NCBI GenBank assembly: GCA_947166625.1
Contig: CAMVEX010000011.1
Span: 18,611 to 82,610, forward strand
Origin: an uncultured Clostridia bacterium
GTDB lineage: Bacteria; Bacillota; Clostridia; Oscillospirales; Acutalibacteraceae
Direction: 5' to 3'
Length of the DNA: 64,000 nt
The notes under the pieces were generated by a model. That model saw only the letters and a list, made by a program, of their open reading frames with translations. It made no database searches and was not told the origin of the DNA. The position numbers and the translations under genes are program-made. Positions 26,375-33,781 of the stretch are shown one piece after another (the first letter of the stretch is position 1; the number at the start of each line of letters is the position of its first letter).

Positions 26375-27781
26375 ATGAAATCAATCGAAAATAACAACGG
26401 AATATTACATAAATTTATTGGCGACAGAGCGTTTTACAAGCGGGTGCTCGCCGTAGCCGTGCCCATAATGGTGCAGAGCGGCATCACGAATTTCGTAAGC
26501 CTGCTCGATAATATCATGGTCGGCAGAGTGGGCACGGAGCAAATGAGCGGCGTCGCGATAGTGAATCAGCTTTTGTTTGTATTCTATCTCTGCATTTTCG
26601 GAGGCTTTGCCGGAGCCGGTATTTTTACCGCGCAGTATTACGGCGCAAAAGACGATGAGGGCATCCGCCACACCTTCAGATACAAAATATGGCTCGGCGC
26701 GATACTCGTGATCGGCGCGGTAGCCGTTTTCGCTCTTTTCGGCAGGGAACTAGTCGGAACTTATCTGAACGGGAGCAATGACGGCGGAGATCTCGACGCG
26801 GCGCTCGGCTATGCCCTTGACTACATGAGGATCATGCTCATAGGTCTGCCCGCCTTCGCCGCCGTTCAGGTGTATGCAAACACACTTCGTGAATGCTCGG
26901 AAACGGTGGTACCGATGAGGGCGGGAATTGCAGCGGTCGCCGTAAATCTCATATTCAATTATCTGCTGATCTACGGCAAATTCGGCTTCCCCGAGCTGGG
27001 TGTGAAGGGAGCCGCGACCGCAACGGTAATATCGAGATTTGTCGAGCTGTCCGTAGTGGTGATCTGGGCTCACACCCACAAAGAGAAATGCGGATATCTC
27101 CGGGGCGTTTACGCCACCCTGAAAATTCCCGGCAGGCTCACCGGGAAATACTTTCTGACGGGCGCTCCCCTTCTCATAAACGAAGCTCTCTGGTCCGCGG
27201 GCATGGCTATGCTGACCCAATGCTACTCCGTGAGAGGGCTCAATGTAGTCGCGGGGCAAAACATCGCAAGTACCGTTTCAAATGTTTTCAATGTGGTATT
27301 TTTTGCCATGGGCGACGCCATCGCGATAATAATCGGTCAGCATCTCGGAGCCGGGGATTTTAAGCGGGCAAAAGATGAAGATAATAAAATAATCGCATTT
27401 TCGATTTTTACGGCGACTGTTGTCGGCATATTGATCTTTGCGACCTCGCCCCTTTTCCCGAGGATTTACAACACCACTCCCGAGGCCAAAAGGCTGGCTA
27501 TGCAGTTCCTCATGGCGCAGGCGGTATTCACTCCGCAGATGGGGCTGCTTCACACCACCTATTTCACCCTTCGCTCGGGCGGAAAAACGGTGATCACATT
27601 CCTGTTTGACAGCGTATTCATGTGGGCGGTCAGCGTACCCGTTGCGTTTATCCTCAGCAGATTCACGGGTATGTATGTGATATGGATCTTCGCTCTCGTG
27701 CAGGCGGCAGATCTGATAAAATGCATTATCGGAGTGATCCTCGTAAAAAAGAATGTGTGGATGAAAAACATAGTTAAATAA
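26375..27781 (+). CDS. MATE-family multidrug/toxin efflux transporter
   Basis: 468 residues with twelve predicted membrane segments. Family blocks: AVPIMVQSGITNFVSLLDNIMVG cut here to the core SLLDNIMVGRVG, then FGGFAGAGIFTAQYYGA, ECSETVVPMRAGI and the second-half GPLLINE-like TGAPLLINEALWSAG. It exports cationic or other small molecules against H+ or Na+. It has its own promoter and terminator, and no regulator sits beside it. Confidence 0.92.
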   Translation: MKSIENNNGILHKFIGDRAFYKRVLAVAVPIMVQSGITNFVSLLDNIMVGRVGTEQMSGVAIVNQLLFVFYLCIFGGFAGAGIFTAQYYGAKDDEGIRHTFRYKIWLGAILVIGAVAVFALFGRELVGTYLNGSNDGGDLDAALGYALDYMRIMLIGLPAFAAVQVYANTLRECSETVVPMRAGIAAVAVNLIFNYLLIYGKFGFPELGVKGAATATVISRFVELSVVVIWAHTHKEKCGYLRGVYATLKIPGRLTGKYFLTGAPLLINEALWSAGMAMLTQCYSVRGLNVVAGQNIASTVSNVFNVVFFAMGDAIAIIIGQHLGAGDFKRAKDEDNKIIAFSIFTATVVGILIFATSPLFPRIYNTTPEAKRLAMQFLMAQAVFTPQMGLLHTTYFTLRSGGKTVITFLFDSVFMWAVSVPVAFILSRFTGMYVIWIFALVQAADLIKCIIGVILVKKNVWMKNIVK

Positions 27782-27784
27782 ACG

Positions 27785-27818
27785 AACTCACGGGTGATAA
27801 AAACCCGTGAGTTTTTTC
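27785..27818 (+). terminator. Terminator after the MATE gene
   Basis: Perfect 11-base arms AACTCACGGGT (27785-27795) and ACCCGTGAGTT (27803-27813), then a T-run. It lies between converging genes and may serve the nickel operon too. Confidence 0.88.
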
Positions 27819-27825
27819 ATAAGAT

Positions 27826-28542
27826 TCAATTCTGGTATCTGAGCGGAAGCTCAAGGCCGTTTGCCTCAAGCAGCGCTTTATCCGTAAGTATCTCTTTCGC
27901 GCTGCCGAAAGCACAGAGCCGCCCTTCATTCAGAAGCATAACCTCCCGGCAGGTATCGAGCACAAGATCGAGATCGTGTGACGCGATGAGCTTAGTCTCG
28001 CCGAGCGAATTCAAAATATTTATGAGCATACGCCTGTTTTTGGGGTCAAGCGCCGAAGAAGGCTCGTCAAAAAGGAGTATTTCGGGCTCCATGGCAAGGA
28101 CGGTCGCTATGGCGGCAAGCCGTTTTTCCCCGCCCGAAATCTTATGATTGTAACGGTCGCGAAGGTATGAGATATTCAGCTTCCCGAGCACTTCATCAGC
28201 CCGTTTTCCGGCTTCCTCGCGGCTCATTCCGTAATTTACGGGCCCGAATATCATATCATCCGAAACTTTGGGCATAAACATCTGATTATCGGAATTCTGC
28301 ATCACATAGCCGAGCATTTTGCGTATCCCGGGCAGATTTTTTTTGGCGACTTCGACAGAATTCACCGTGATCCTGCCCTCAAAGGGCAACAGACCCGTCA
28401 GAGCCTTAAACAGCGTGGTTTTACCCGCGCCGTTGGCACCGATTATCCCGACTGCTGCGCCATCTTTTATTTCAAAATCGAGCGAGTGCAGAGCGGGCGC
28501 GCCGCGATCGTAAGCTACCGTAACATTTTCAAATACAATCAT
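27826..28542 (-). CDS. nikO: ECF nickel/cobalt importer, ATP-binding component
   Basis: 238 residues with Walker A IGANGAGKTT, signature SGGEKRLAAIA and Walker B EILLFDEPSSALD, the CbiO/NikO type. It powers the membrane complex made by the two genes before it. Nickel rather than cobalt is preferred because larC and larB, nickel-cofactor genes, are upstream in the same operon. It starts 2 bases after nikQ and is the last gene. Confidence 0.92.
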   Translation of the reverse strand: MIVFENVTVAYDRGAPALHSLDFEIKDGAAVGIIGANGAGKTTLFKALTGLLPFEGRITVNSVEVAKKNLPGIRKMLGYVMQNSDNQMFMPKVSDDMIFGPVNYGMSREEAGKRADEVLGKLNISYLRDRYNHKISGGEKRLAAIATVLAMEPEILLFDEPSSALDPKNRRMLINILNSLGETKLIASHDLDLVLDTCREVMLLNEGRLCAFGSAKEILTDKALLEANGLELPLRYQN

Positions 28543-28544
28543 TA

Positions 28545-29348
28545 TTATCTCCCAATAAGGCTTCCGAGCGCCTCGGTCAGGTTAAAAAATCTCGCCGTAA
28601 AGATAAGGGCAATCACCGCCGCTGAAATCAGCCATGAAACTGCGCCTCCGGACTGCGGGCGGGTATATTCAAATTCGCCGTTAAATCCCCTTAACACCAT
28701 GCTTTCATAGAGCTCGTTTGCCCTGTCGGAGCTTCTGAGAATAAGCTGGCCGAGAAACGACCCCCACGCTCCGACGGCTACGCCTCTGCTTCCGGGGGAA
28801 CGCAGGCTGTAAGCGCAGCTCATAACGGACACCTCATCGAGCATAACGGAAATATACCGGAATGTGAGCAAAAGAAGAGATACGAGCATTTTGGGGATAT
28901 GAAGCTTTCTGAGCGAAGCGCATATATCTTCTATCTTTGTCGTGGCGGCAAGCAGGAAAGACGCCATCAGAGAAAATACGCCCTTCATCATCAGAGTTAT
29001 CATTGATACAACGCCGCCGCTTATCCGCAGCGAGCCGACGGTAAAGAGTATTTCCCTGTCAAAAACCGGATTGAACAGCCCGACCGCACATACAAGCGGC
29101 AAAATCATCCTCAGCTTGCGAAAGCAGGTAAAAACGGGGATAAGCGCGAGCTGATAAGCTATCACGGGAAACAGAGCCATCACGGCGAGCGCCGAAAAAT
29201 CATATTTCCCGAACGAAACCGTCACCGCTATGTAGGTTACGGTAACGGCGAGCTTTGAAAGAGGGCTCATACGATGAATAAACGAATCTCCGTGAGCGAG
29301 ATTTTCAGCGCCGGCCAGTTCACGGCTCGCTTTTTCAGCTTTATTCAT
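28545..29348 (-). CDS. nikQ: ECF nickel/cobalt importer, transmembrane T component
   Basis: 267 residues with about five membrane segments. The CbiQ/NikQ family is recognised by HRMSPLSKLAVTVTYIA at the N-terminus and by the coupling region SCAYSLRSPGSRGVAVGAWG, ahead of RANELYESMVLRGF near the end. It couples ATP hydrolysis by NikO to transport through NikM. It follows nikMN by 20 bases. Confidence 0.92.
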   Translation of the reverse strand: MNKAEKASRELAGAENLAHGDSFIHRMSPLSKLAVTVTYIAVTVSFGKYDFSALAVMALFPVIAYQLALIPVFTCFRKLRMILPLVCAVGLFNPVFDREILFTVGSLRISGGVVSMITLMMKGVFSLMASFLLAATTKIEDICASLRKLHIPKMLVSLLLLTFRYISVMLDEVSVMSCAYSLRSPGSRGVAVGAWGSFLGQLILRSSDRANELYESMVLRGFNGEFEYTRPQSGGAVSWLISAAVIALIFTARFFNLTEALGSLIGR

Positions 29349-29368
29349 CGAATTTCACCCTCCTTATT

Positions 29369-30457
29369 TCAATTTGATTTTTTCTTTTTCGCGGCTCTCT
29401 TTCTGAAAAAACCGCCCGCGAAGCAGACTGCGGCGGCGGCGATCGCCACCATAACGGAGCCGACTATACCCGATACGCTTGTGCCGGCGGGATTTTCGCT
29501 ATCCGAAGAGAAGGCGTAATCGGGAAAGAACGAAGTTTTATTCTGAATTTTTTCCGCTCTTTCGGCGGCTTTGCTCTCAACTCCGAAATTCTCTTCGTCA
29601 AGCCCCATATTCTCGGAATAACCCGATTCGGAATTTCCGAAAAGAGCCCATTCAAGTCCGTCGGGGTTGCCGCTGGCGAGAAGCGAAACGCCTCCGCCAA
29701 CTATCAGAGCGACCGCGGCAATCGTTATCAGCACCGCTTTTACGGAGCCTTTTGACCTCTGCTCATCGGTAATATTTATATCTTTGAGAAGCGAAGGCCT
29801 CGCCTCGCATACAAAGATGAGTATCGCGCTTGTAATAAGCCCTTCCACAGCGCCTACAGCGAGATGTATCGGCTGCATAAGCATAAGGAAAGAGCCGAAA
29901 GGAAGCTCCGTAATACCCGACAGCGAAGTTTCGAGAACGACCGAAAAAGCGCCGAGCTGAAGGGTGATCACACATCCAAGCATTGAGGCAAGGATTATCT
30001 TGACTCTGTTTGCAGATTTGACGGAGGAACTCATCATTTTGCTTCGCATGATCGGCCGGTAAATCAGGAAATACCCGACAAAGCATCCGTAAAACGCCAT
30101 ATTCCAGATATTCGCCCCGAGTGCGAGCAATCCTCCGTCCGCAAAGAAAAGACATTGGATCGTCAAAATCACGATCATGGACAAAAATCCGGCGTAAGGC
30201 CCGAGCAAGGCCGTCAGCATCATTCCTCCGCACAGGTGACCCGACGACCCTGTGCCCGGTATGGCATAATTTATCATCTGACCCGCAAATACGAGAGCCG
30301 CCATTACCGCCATGGTCGGCAGTTTTTTATAATTCGGCTCCTCGCTGAGTTTTTCTTCCTTTTTGAGTTTGTAAATCGAGATCCCGGCCGTGACCGCCGA
30401 GGCGGCATACATTACTCCCGCTACCTGAGGGGAGAGCAGAGCGTCTGCCATGTGCAT
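29369..30457 (-). CDS. nikMN: ECF nickel/cobalt importer, fused substrate-binding NikM-NikN
   Basis: 362 residues. The start at 30457 is needed because it puts histidine at position 2 (MHMADALLSP), the metal ligand of CbiM/NikM. Residues 1-215 are the CbiM-type membrane component (GTGSSGHLCGGMMLTALLGP). Residues from about 225 form a NikN/CbiN-like domain with two membrane helices flanking an external segment (ASGNPDGLEWALFG, and FFPDYAF). The fusion replaces two separate genes and is known in other nickel importers. It follows larC by 30 bases. Confidence 0.9.
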   Translation of the reverse strand: MHMADALLSPQVAGVMYAASAVTAGISIYKLKKEEKLSEEPNYKKLPTMAVMAALVFAGQMINYAIPGTGSSGHLCGGMMLTALLGPYAGFLSMIVILTIQCLFFADGGLLALGANIWNMAFYGCFVGYFLIYRPIMRSKMMSSSVKSANRVKIILASMLGCVITLQLGAFSVVLETSLSGITELPFGSFLMLMQPIHLAVGAVEGLITSAILIFVCEARPSLLKDINITDEQRSKGSVKAVLITIAAVALIVGGGVSLLASGNPDGLEWALFGNSESGYSENMGLDEENFGVESKAAERAEKIQNKTSFFPDYAFSSDSENPAGTSVSGIVGSVMVAIAAAAVCFAGGFFRKRAAKKKKSN

Positions 30458-30487
30458 AATAAAATTCCACCTTTCCGAAGCGCCTTA

Positions 30488-31684
30488 TCAAGGCTGTTGA
30501 TTTGTCTCATTCAGGCTCTTCAGAATCTCGGCAATGGACACGCCGCTTTCCGCTGCAATGCGGGAAATATCATCGTATTCGTATTTTTCCTTTGTAACTC
30601 CGAAACCGCTCGATATTTTCTTTCTTATATCGCCGTATCGAGTAGCCACCGATTCTTCGGTGCGGCTCAGAGTATATCTGACGCAGTCGGATTCTCTGAT
30701 GCCGATGGTAGATGTATGCCTGAAGATTGCCGAAACGACGGCGTCGCGTTTTTCGCGGCTGCACAGAGCGCAGAAAATAACTCCCGGCCTGTTTTTTTTC
30801 ATCCCTGCGGGGATGGTGAAAGCATCGACTGCTCCCGCCTTGAAGCATTCGGCAAGTGCAAAGCCGATTTCCTCTCCGGTCATATCATCTATATTGCATT
30901 TAAGCTCGGTTATCGAGCCGGTTTCGCCCTCACTTTCGCCGTAAATCGCTCTCACACAGTTTGCGGCTTCAAAATCTTTCTTTCCCATTCCGTAGCCGAC
31001 GGCCTTGGCAGAAATTACGGGCATACTGCCGAATTCATCCGCAAAATATCTGAGCAGAGCCGCTCCCGTAGGAGTGCAGAGTTCCGATCGAATACTCCCC
31101 GAATATGCAGGGATCCCTTTGAGGATATTTGCGGTCGCAGGAGCGGGAACGGGAAGTATCCCGTGAGCGCATTTCACCTGACCGCTGCCCGTATTTACCG
31201 GGGAGGCAACGACCCTGCAGGGCATAAGCCGCCTCATAAGAAGGCATACCGCGCCGATATCTGCGACTGCGTCGAGAGAGCCGACCTCGTGAAAATGAAT
31301 ATGGCCGACAGGCACGCCGTGCGCTTTGCTCTCCGCCTGCGCAAGAATATCATAGACCGCCTTTATATCATTTTTGATTTCCTCATTGGTATTGAGAGAG
31401 TTTATTATTTTTACTATATCATCGGGGGAAGCGTGACGGTGATGGCCGTGATCATGGTGGGAATGCATATTTTCATCCTCTTCACCAACGTGAATCCTTA
31501 CGCTTATATGAGTGCCCTTCACGCCGCATTTAACGCTGTCTTCGGCGATATATTCGACCCCTTCAATCCCGAGAGAATTAAGCTTAGACAAAGCTTCCTG
31601 CCTGTCGGGCATCAATTCATAAAGCGCCGCCGTGAGCATATCCCCCGCGGCTCCCATGGAGCAATCAAGATAAAGAGTTTTCAT
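30488..31684 (-). CDS. larC: LarC, nickel insertion enzyme of NPN cofactor synthesis
   Basis: 398 residues. It starts MKTLYLDCSMGAAGDMLTAAL, followed by a histidine-rich segment at residues 74-84 (HSHHDHGHHRH), GHIHFHEVGSLDAVADIG, and NIDDMTGEEIGFALAEC. LarC is the CTP-dependent nickel insertase that completes the nickel-pincer nucleotide. In Lactobacillus plantarum larC is split and joined by frameshifting; here the frame is continuous. It overlaps the end of larB by 20 bases, so translation is coupled. Confidence 0.93.
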   Translation of the reverse strand: MKTLYLDCSMGAAGDMLTAALYELMPDRQEALSKLNSLGIEGVEYIAEDSVKCGVKGTHISVRIHVGEEDENMHSHHDHGHHRHASPDDIVKIINSLNTNEEIKNDIKAVYDILAQAESKAHGVPVGHIHFHEVGSLDAVADIGAVCLLMRRLMPCRVVASPVNTGSGQVKCAHGILPVPAPATANILKGIPAYSGSIRSELCTPTGAALLRYFADEFGSMPVISAKAVGYGMGKKDFEAANCVRAIYGESEGETGSITELKCNIDDMTGEEIGFALAECFKAGAVDAFTIPAGMKKNRPGVIFCALCSREKRDAVVSAIFRHTSTIGIRESDCVRYTLSRTEESVATRYGDIRKKISSGFGVTKEKYEYDDISRIAAESGVSIAEILKSLNETNQQP

Positions 31685-32435
31685 TTTTAACCTCCATGTG
31701 GTTTATCATCCCGGCGAGATAGCCCGCTCCGAATCCGTTATCTATATTGACCGCCGCGACTCCGCTCGCGCAGGAATTGAGCATTGAGAGAAGTGCGCTC
31801 AGTCCCTCAAACGCCGCGCCGTATCCGACGCTCGTCGGCACGGCTATGACCGGGCAATCGGCAAGCCCGCCTATAACGCTTGCGAGGGCGCCTTCCATAC
31901 CTGCTATGGCAATTATCACGGAGGCGCTCATTATTTCATCCAGATGGGCGAGCGTGCGGTGAAGCCCGGCGACGCCCACATCATAAAGCCTCACGACCTC
32001 ATTGCCGTGCACCTCGGCGGTAACTGCCGCCTCCTCGGCAACGGGGATATCCGAGGTCCCTCCCGTGGCGATGACTATCTTGCCTATGCCGTCGGGAGCG
32101 GGGATCTTTCCGATTATTCCCGCCCTTGCCTCGCTTCTGTAATCAAGCGGATGCGCCTTTGCAACTTCCTCGGCGCTCTCGGGAGAAAGGCGGGTGATCA
32201 ATATGGTTTCAACGCCGTTTTTGAGCATTGTTTCAGCGATCCCGATGATCTGATCGGATGTTTTTCCTGCGCCGTAAATGACCTCGGGCATACCCTGCCT
32301 GACTTCTCTGTGAAGATCGACTTTTGCATAGCCGATATCCTCAAACGGCTGCTTTTTGATCTTGAGAAGAGCATCGTCAACGCTTATCTCGCCGCTTTTT
32401 ACCTTCTCAAGGAGCTCTTTCATTTCACTTTTCAT
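31665..32435 (-). CDS. larB: LarB, carboxylase/hydrolase of NPN cofactor synthesis
   Basis: 256 residues from ATG 32435, chosen because GAGGG lies 5 bases upstream and the length fits LarB; the longer in-frame reading to 32624 would run through the structured leader. It belongs to the AIR-carboxylase superfamily: IVIATGGTSDIPVAEEA, AIAGMEGALASVIGGL and VPTSVGYGAAF. LarB carboxylates nicotinic acid adenine dinucleotide and releases AMP, the first step toward the nickel-pincer cofactor. It heads larB-larC-nikMN-nikQ-nikO. Confidence 0.92.
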   Translation of the reverse strand: MKSEMKELLEKVKSGEISVDDALLKIKKQPFEDIGYAKVDLHREVRQGMPEVIYGAGKTSDQIIGIAETMLKNGVETILITRLSPESAEEVAKAHPLDYRSEARAGIIGKIPAPDGIGKIVIATGGTSDIPVAEEAAVTAEVHGNEVVRLYDVGVAGLHRTLAHLDEIMSASVIIAIAGMEGALASVIGGLADCPVIAVPTSVGYGAAFEGLSALLSMLNSCASGVAAVNIDNGFGAGYLAGMINHMEVKNENSLS

Positions 32436-32560
32436 TTTTCCCTCAAAAAATACGGGCATACAGCCCCCTTCAGGGAACCGTATGCCTTCATGACACTGTT
32501 TGAATTTGAGTTTGACGCGGCTTCTGCCGCCTGCGACGGCTTCCTGCCGACCGCCCGTAT
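32436..32560 (-). ncRNA. Structured larB leader RNA, candidate metal-responsive attenuator
   Basis: The predicted transcript starts near 32554 and runs about 119 bases to larB. Reading leftward: ATACGGGC (opposite 32553-32560), a hairpin CGGC-AGGAA-GCCG, a hairpin GCGGC-AGAA-GCCGC, an open stretch, then a 14-pair hairpin (32455-32486). That last hairpin is followed by CGTATTTTTT, as in an intrinsic terminator. The first eight bases can instead pair exactly with GCCCGTAT (opposite 32450-32457), which includes the 3' foot of the terminator. The leader therefore has two exclusive folds. Context (nickel cofactor and importer genes) suggests control by Ni/Co, perhaps a NiCo-type riboswitch; I cannot confirm its consensus. 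Confidence 0.6.
32445..32486 (-). terminator. Leader terminator upstream of larB
   Basis: Arms opposite 32473-32486 and 32455-32468 with a TGAA loop, 14 pairs including three G-T pairs, then six T before the larB ribosome binding site. It would stop transcription before larB when formed. Confidence 0.7.
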
Positions 32561-32589
32561 ATATTAACATATACTTTTTTGAATTGCAA
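32561..32589 (-). promoter_or_regulatory. Promoter of the lar-nik operon
   Basis: Leftward -35 TTGCAA (32584-32589), 17 bases, -10 TAATAT (32561-32566). Confidence 0.6.
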
Positions 32590-32660
32590 TATCCGCAGGC
32601 AAAATTACTTAAAAATCCGTTCATTTTCCGTTATCACATTTTTAAGTTAACATTAAGCCG

Positions 32661-32679
32661 GGCAGGATATAATCCTGCC
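32661..32679 (+). promoter_or_regulatory. Palindromic operator centred on the -10 of the HtrA-like gene
   Basis: GGCAGGAT-ATA-ATCCTGCC is a perfect 8-base inverted repeat. A consensus -10 TATAAT (32668-32673) lies exactly in its middle, and a poor TTAACA -35 is 15 bases upstream. A dimeric repressor or other regulator bound here would block the polymerase. Confidence 0.6.
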
Positions 32680-32704
32680 AACGAAACAAACAGGAGGAAT
32701 AAAT

Positions 32705-33715
32705 ATGAAATACGAAAATATGAACGGATATGACAGATTCTACGCGGAAGATTACACACGGCAGGATTCACAAAACGAGCCCCGGTATGTAAAATACCGC
32801 AAAGCAAAAACAGAGAGAAAAACGGGCAAAAGGATCATCGCCGTTTTGTCTGCGTTGATTCTGATCGCGGGCATTTCGAGTTTCGCTTACAATCTCGGTA
32901 AAGAGAATTCGGGCGATACATCATCGGTTTACGGCAGCTCGGTGACGGCGGAATCCGTAGGCTATTCGCCTCTGACATCCGGTGATGAAATGACGGCATC
33001 GCAGGTCTATGCCGCAAATGTAAACTCGACCGTCGGCATCACGACGCAGGTAAATCTGAATTATTTCGGATACCGCACCTCAGCGGCGGCATCCGGGTCG
33101 GGAATCATAATCACGGGCAGCGGATATATCGTGACCAATTATCACGTGGTCGAAAATGCTTCGCAAATAAAAGTGACGACCTATGATAACACGAGCTATG
33201 ACGCGCAGCTGATCGGCTATGACGAGGCAAATGACATCGCCGTGCTGAAAATCAGCGCTTCGGGACTTACGCCCGTGACGCTCGGCGATTCGGATTCTGC
33301 GTCGGTGGGCGATGAGGTCGTTGCGATAGGCAATCCGCTCGGCGAGCTTACCTTCACGCTCACAAAGGGAATTATCAGCGCGAAAGACCGTGAAGTCACA
33401 TTCTCATCGGGAGTGACAATGAATCTCATCCAGACCGACGCCGCCATAAATTCGGGAAATTCGGGCGGAGCTCTCTTTAATATGAAGGGAGAGCTTATAG
33501 GCATAACCAATGCGAAATATTCTTCATCTTCATCAACCGAATCCTCGGTGGATAATATCGGCTTTGCGATCCCGATAAATTCCGTAACGGAAATAATCTC
33601 GGATATAATCGAGAACGGTACAAAATCCGATGTAAACGCCCAAAGCGGGAATGATTACCGGGGCGGAGGCTACTTCGGATACGGCGGCTTCGACCGCTCA
33701 CCCTACTCAGGCTGA
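32705..33715 (+). CDS. Membrane-anchored HtrA-like serine protease without PDZ domain
   Basis: 336 residues; AGGAGG lies 7 bases before the ATG. A cytoplasmic segment of about 42 residues, one membrane helix (43-62), then a trypsin-like domain with H147 (TNYHVVEN), D177 (ANDIAVLK) and S253 (NSGNSGGALF). HtrA/DegP proteins normally end in one or two PDZ domains; here the protein stops soon after the protease domain with a glycine-rich tail (GGGYFGYGGFDRSPYSG). It probably acts outside the membrane in protein quality control. The gene is monocistronic behind a palindrome-covered promoter. Confidence 0.9.
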   Translation: MKYENMNGYDRFYAEDYTRQDSQNEPRYVKYRKAKTERKTGKRIIAVLSALILIAGISSFAYNLGKENSGDTSSVYGSSVTAESVGYSPLTSGDEMTASQVYAANVNSTVGITTQVNLNYFGYRTSAAASGSGIIITGSGYIVTNYHVVENASQIKVTTYDNTSYDAQLIGYDEANDIAVLKISASGLTPVTLGDSDSASVGDEVVAIGNPLGELTFTLTKGIISAKDREVTFSSGVTMNLIQTDAAINSGNSGGALFNMKGELIGITNAKYSSSSSTESSVDNIGFAIPINSVTEIISDIIENGTKSDVNAQSGNDYRGGGYFGYGGFDRSPYSG

Positions 33716-33737
33716 AGCGAACAGAATTAAATTTTAA

Positions 33738-33773
33738 GGCGGCTGTCACATTTGAGTGGCAGCCGCCGTTTTT
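33738..33773. terminator. Terminator between the protease and hydrogenase genes
   Basis: GGCGGCTGTCAC (33738-33749) pairs with GTGGCAGCCGCC (33756-33767), then TTTTT. It lies between converging genes, and its core resembles the hairpin at 5268-5296. Confidence 0.85.
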
Positions 33774-33781
33774 GAATATTG

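Noticed and set aside
30458-30487. Cobalamin riboswitch ahead of the importer genes
   Set aside because: Only 30 bases separate larC from nikMN and no cobalamin-type motif was seen; the larB leader also lacks the usual B12-box features.
30155-31690. A 511-residue plus-strand open frame
   Set aside because: It lies antisense to larC and nikMN, which carry full family motifs; its translation has no recognisable domain.
32436-32624. A longer larB start giving 319 residues
   Set aside because: It would translate the structured leader and terminator; ATG 32435 has the ribosome binding site and gives the normal family length.
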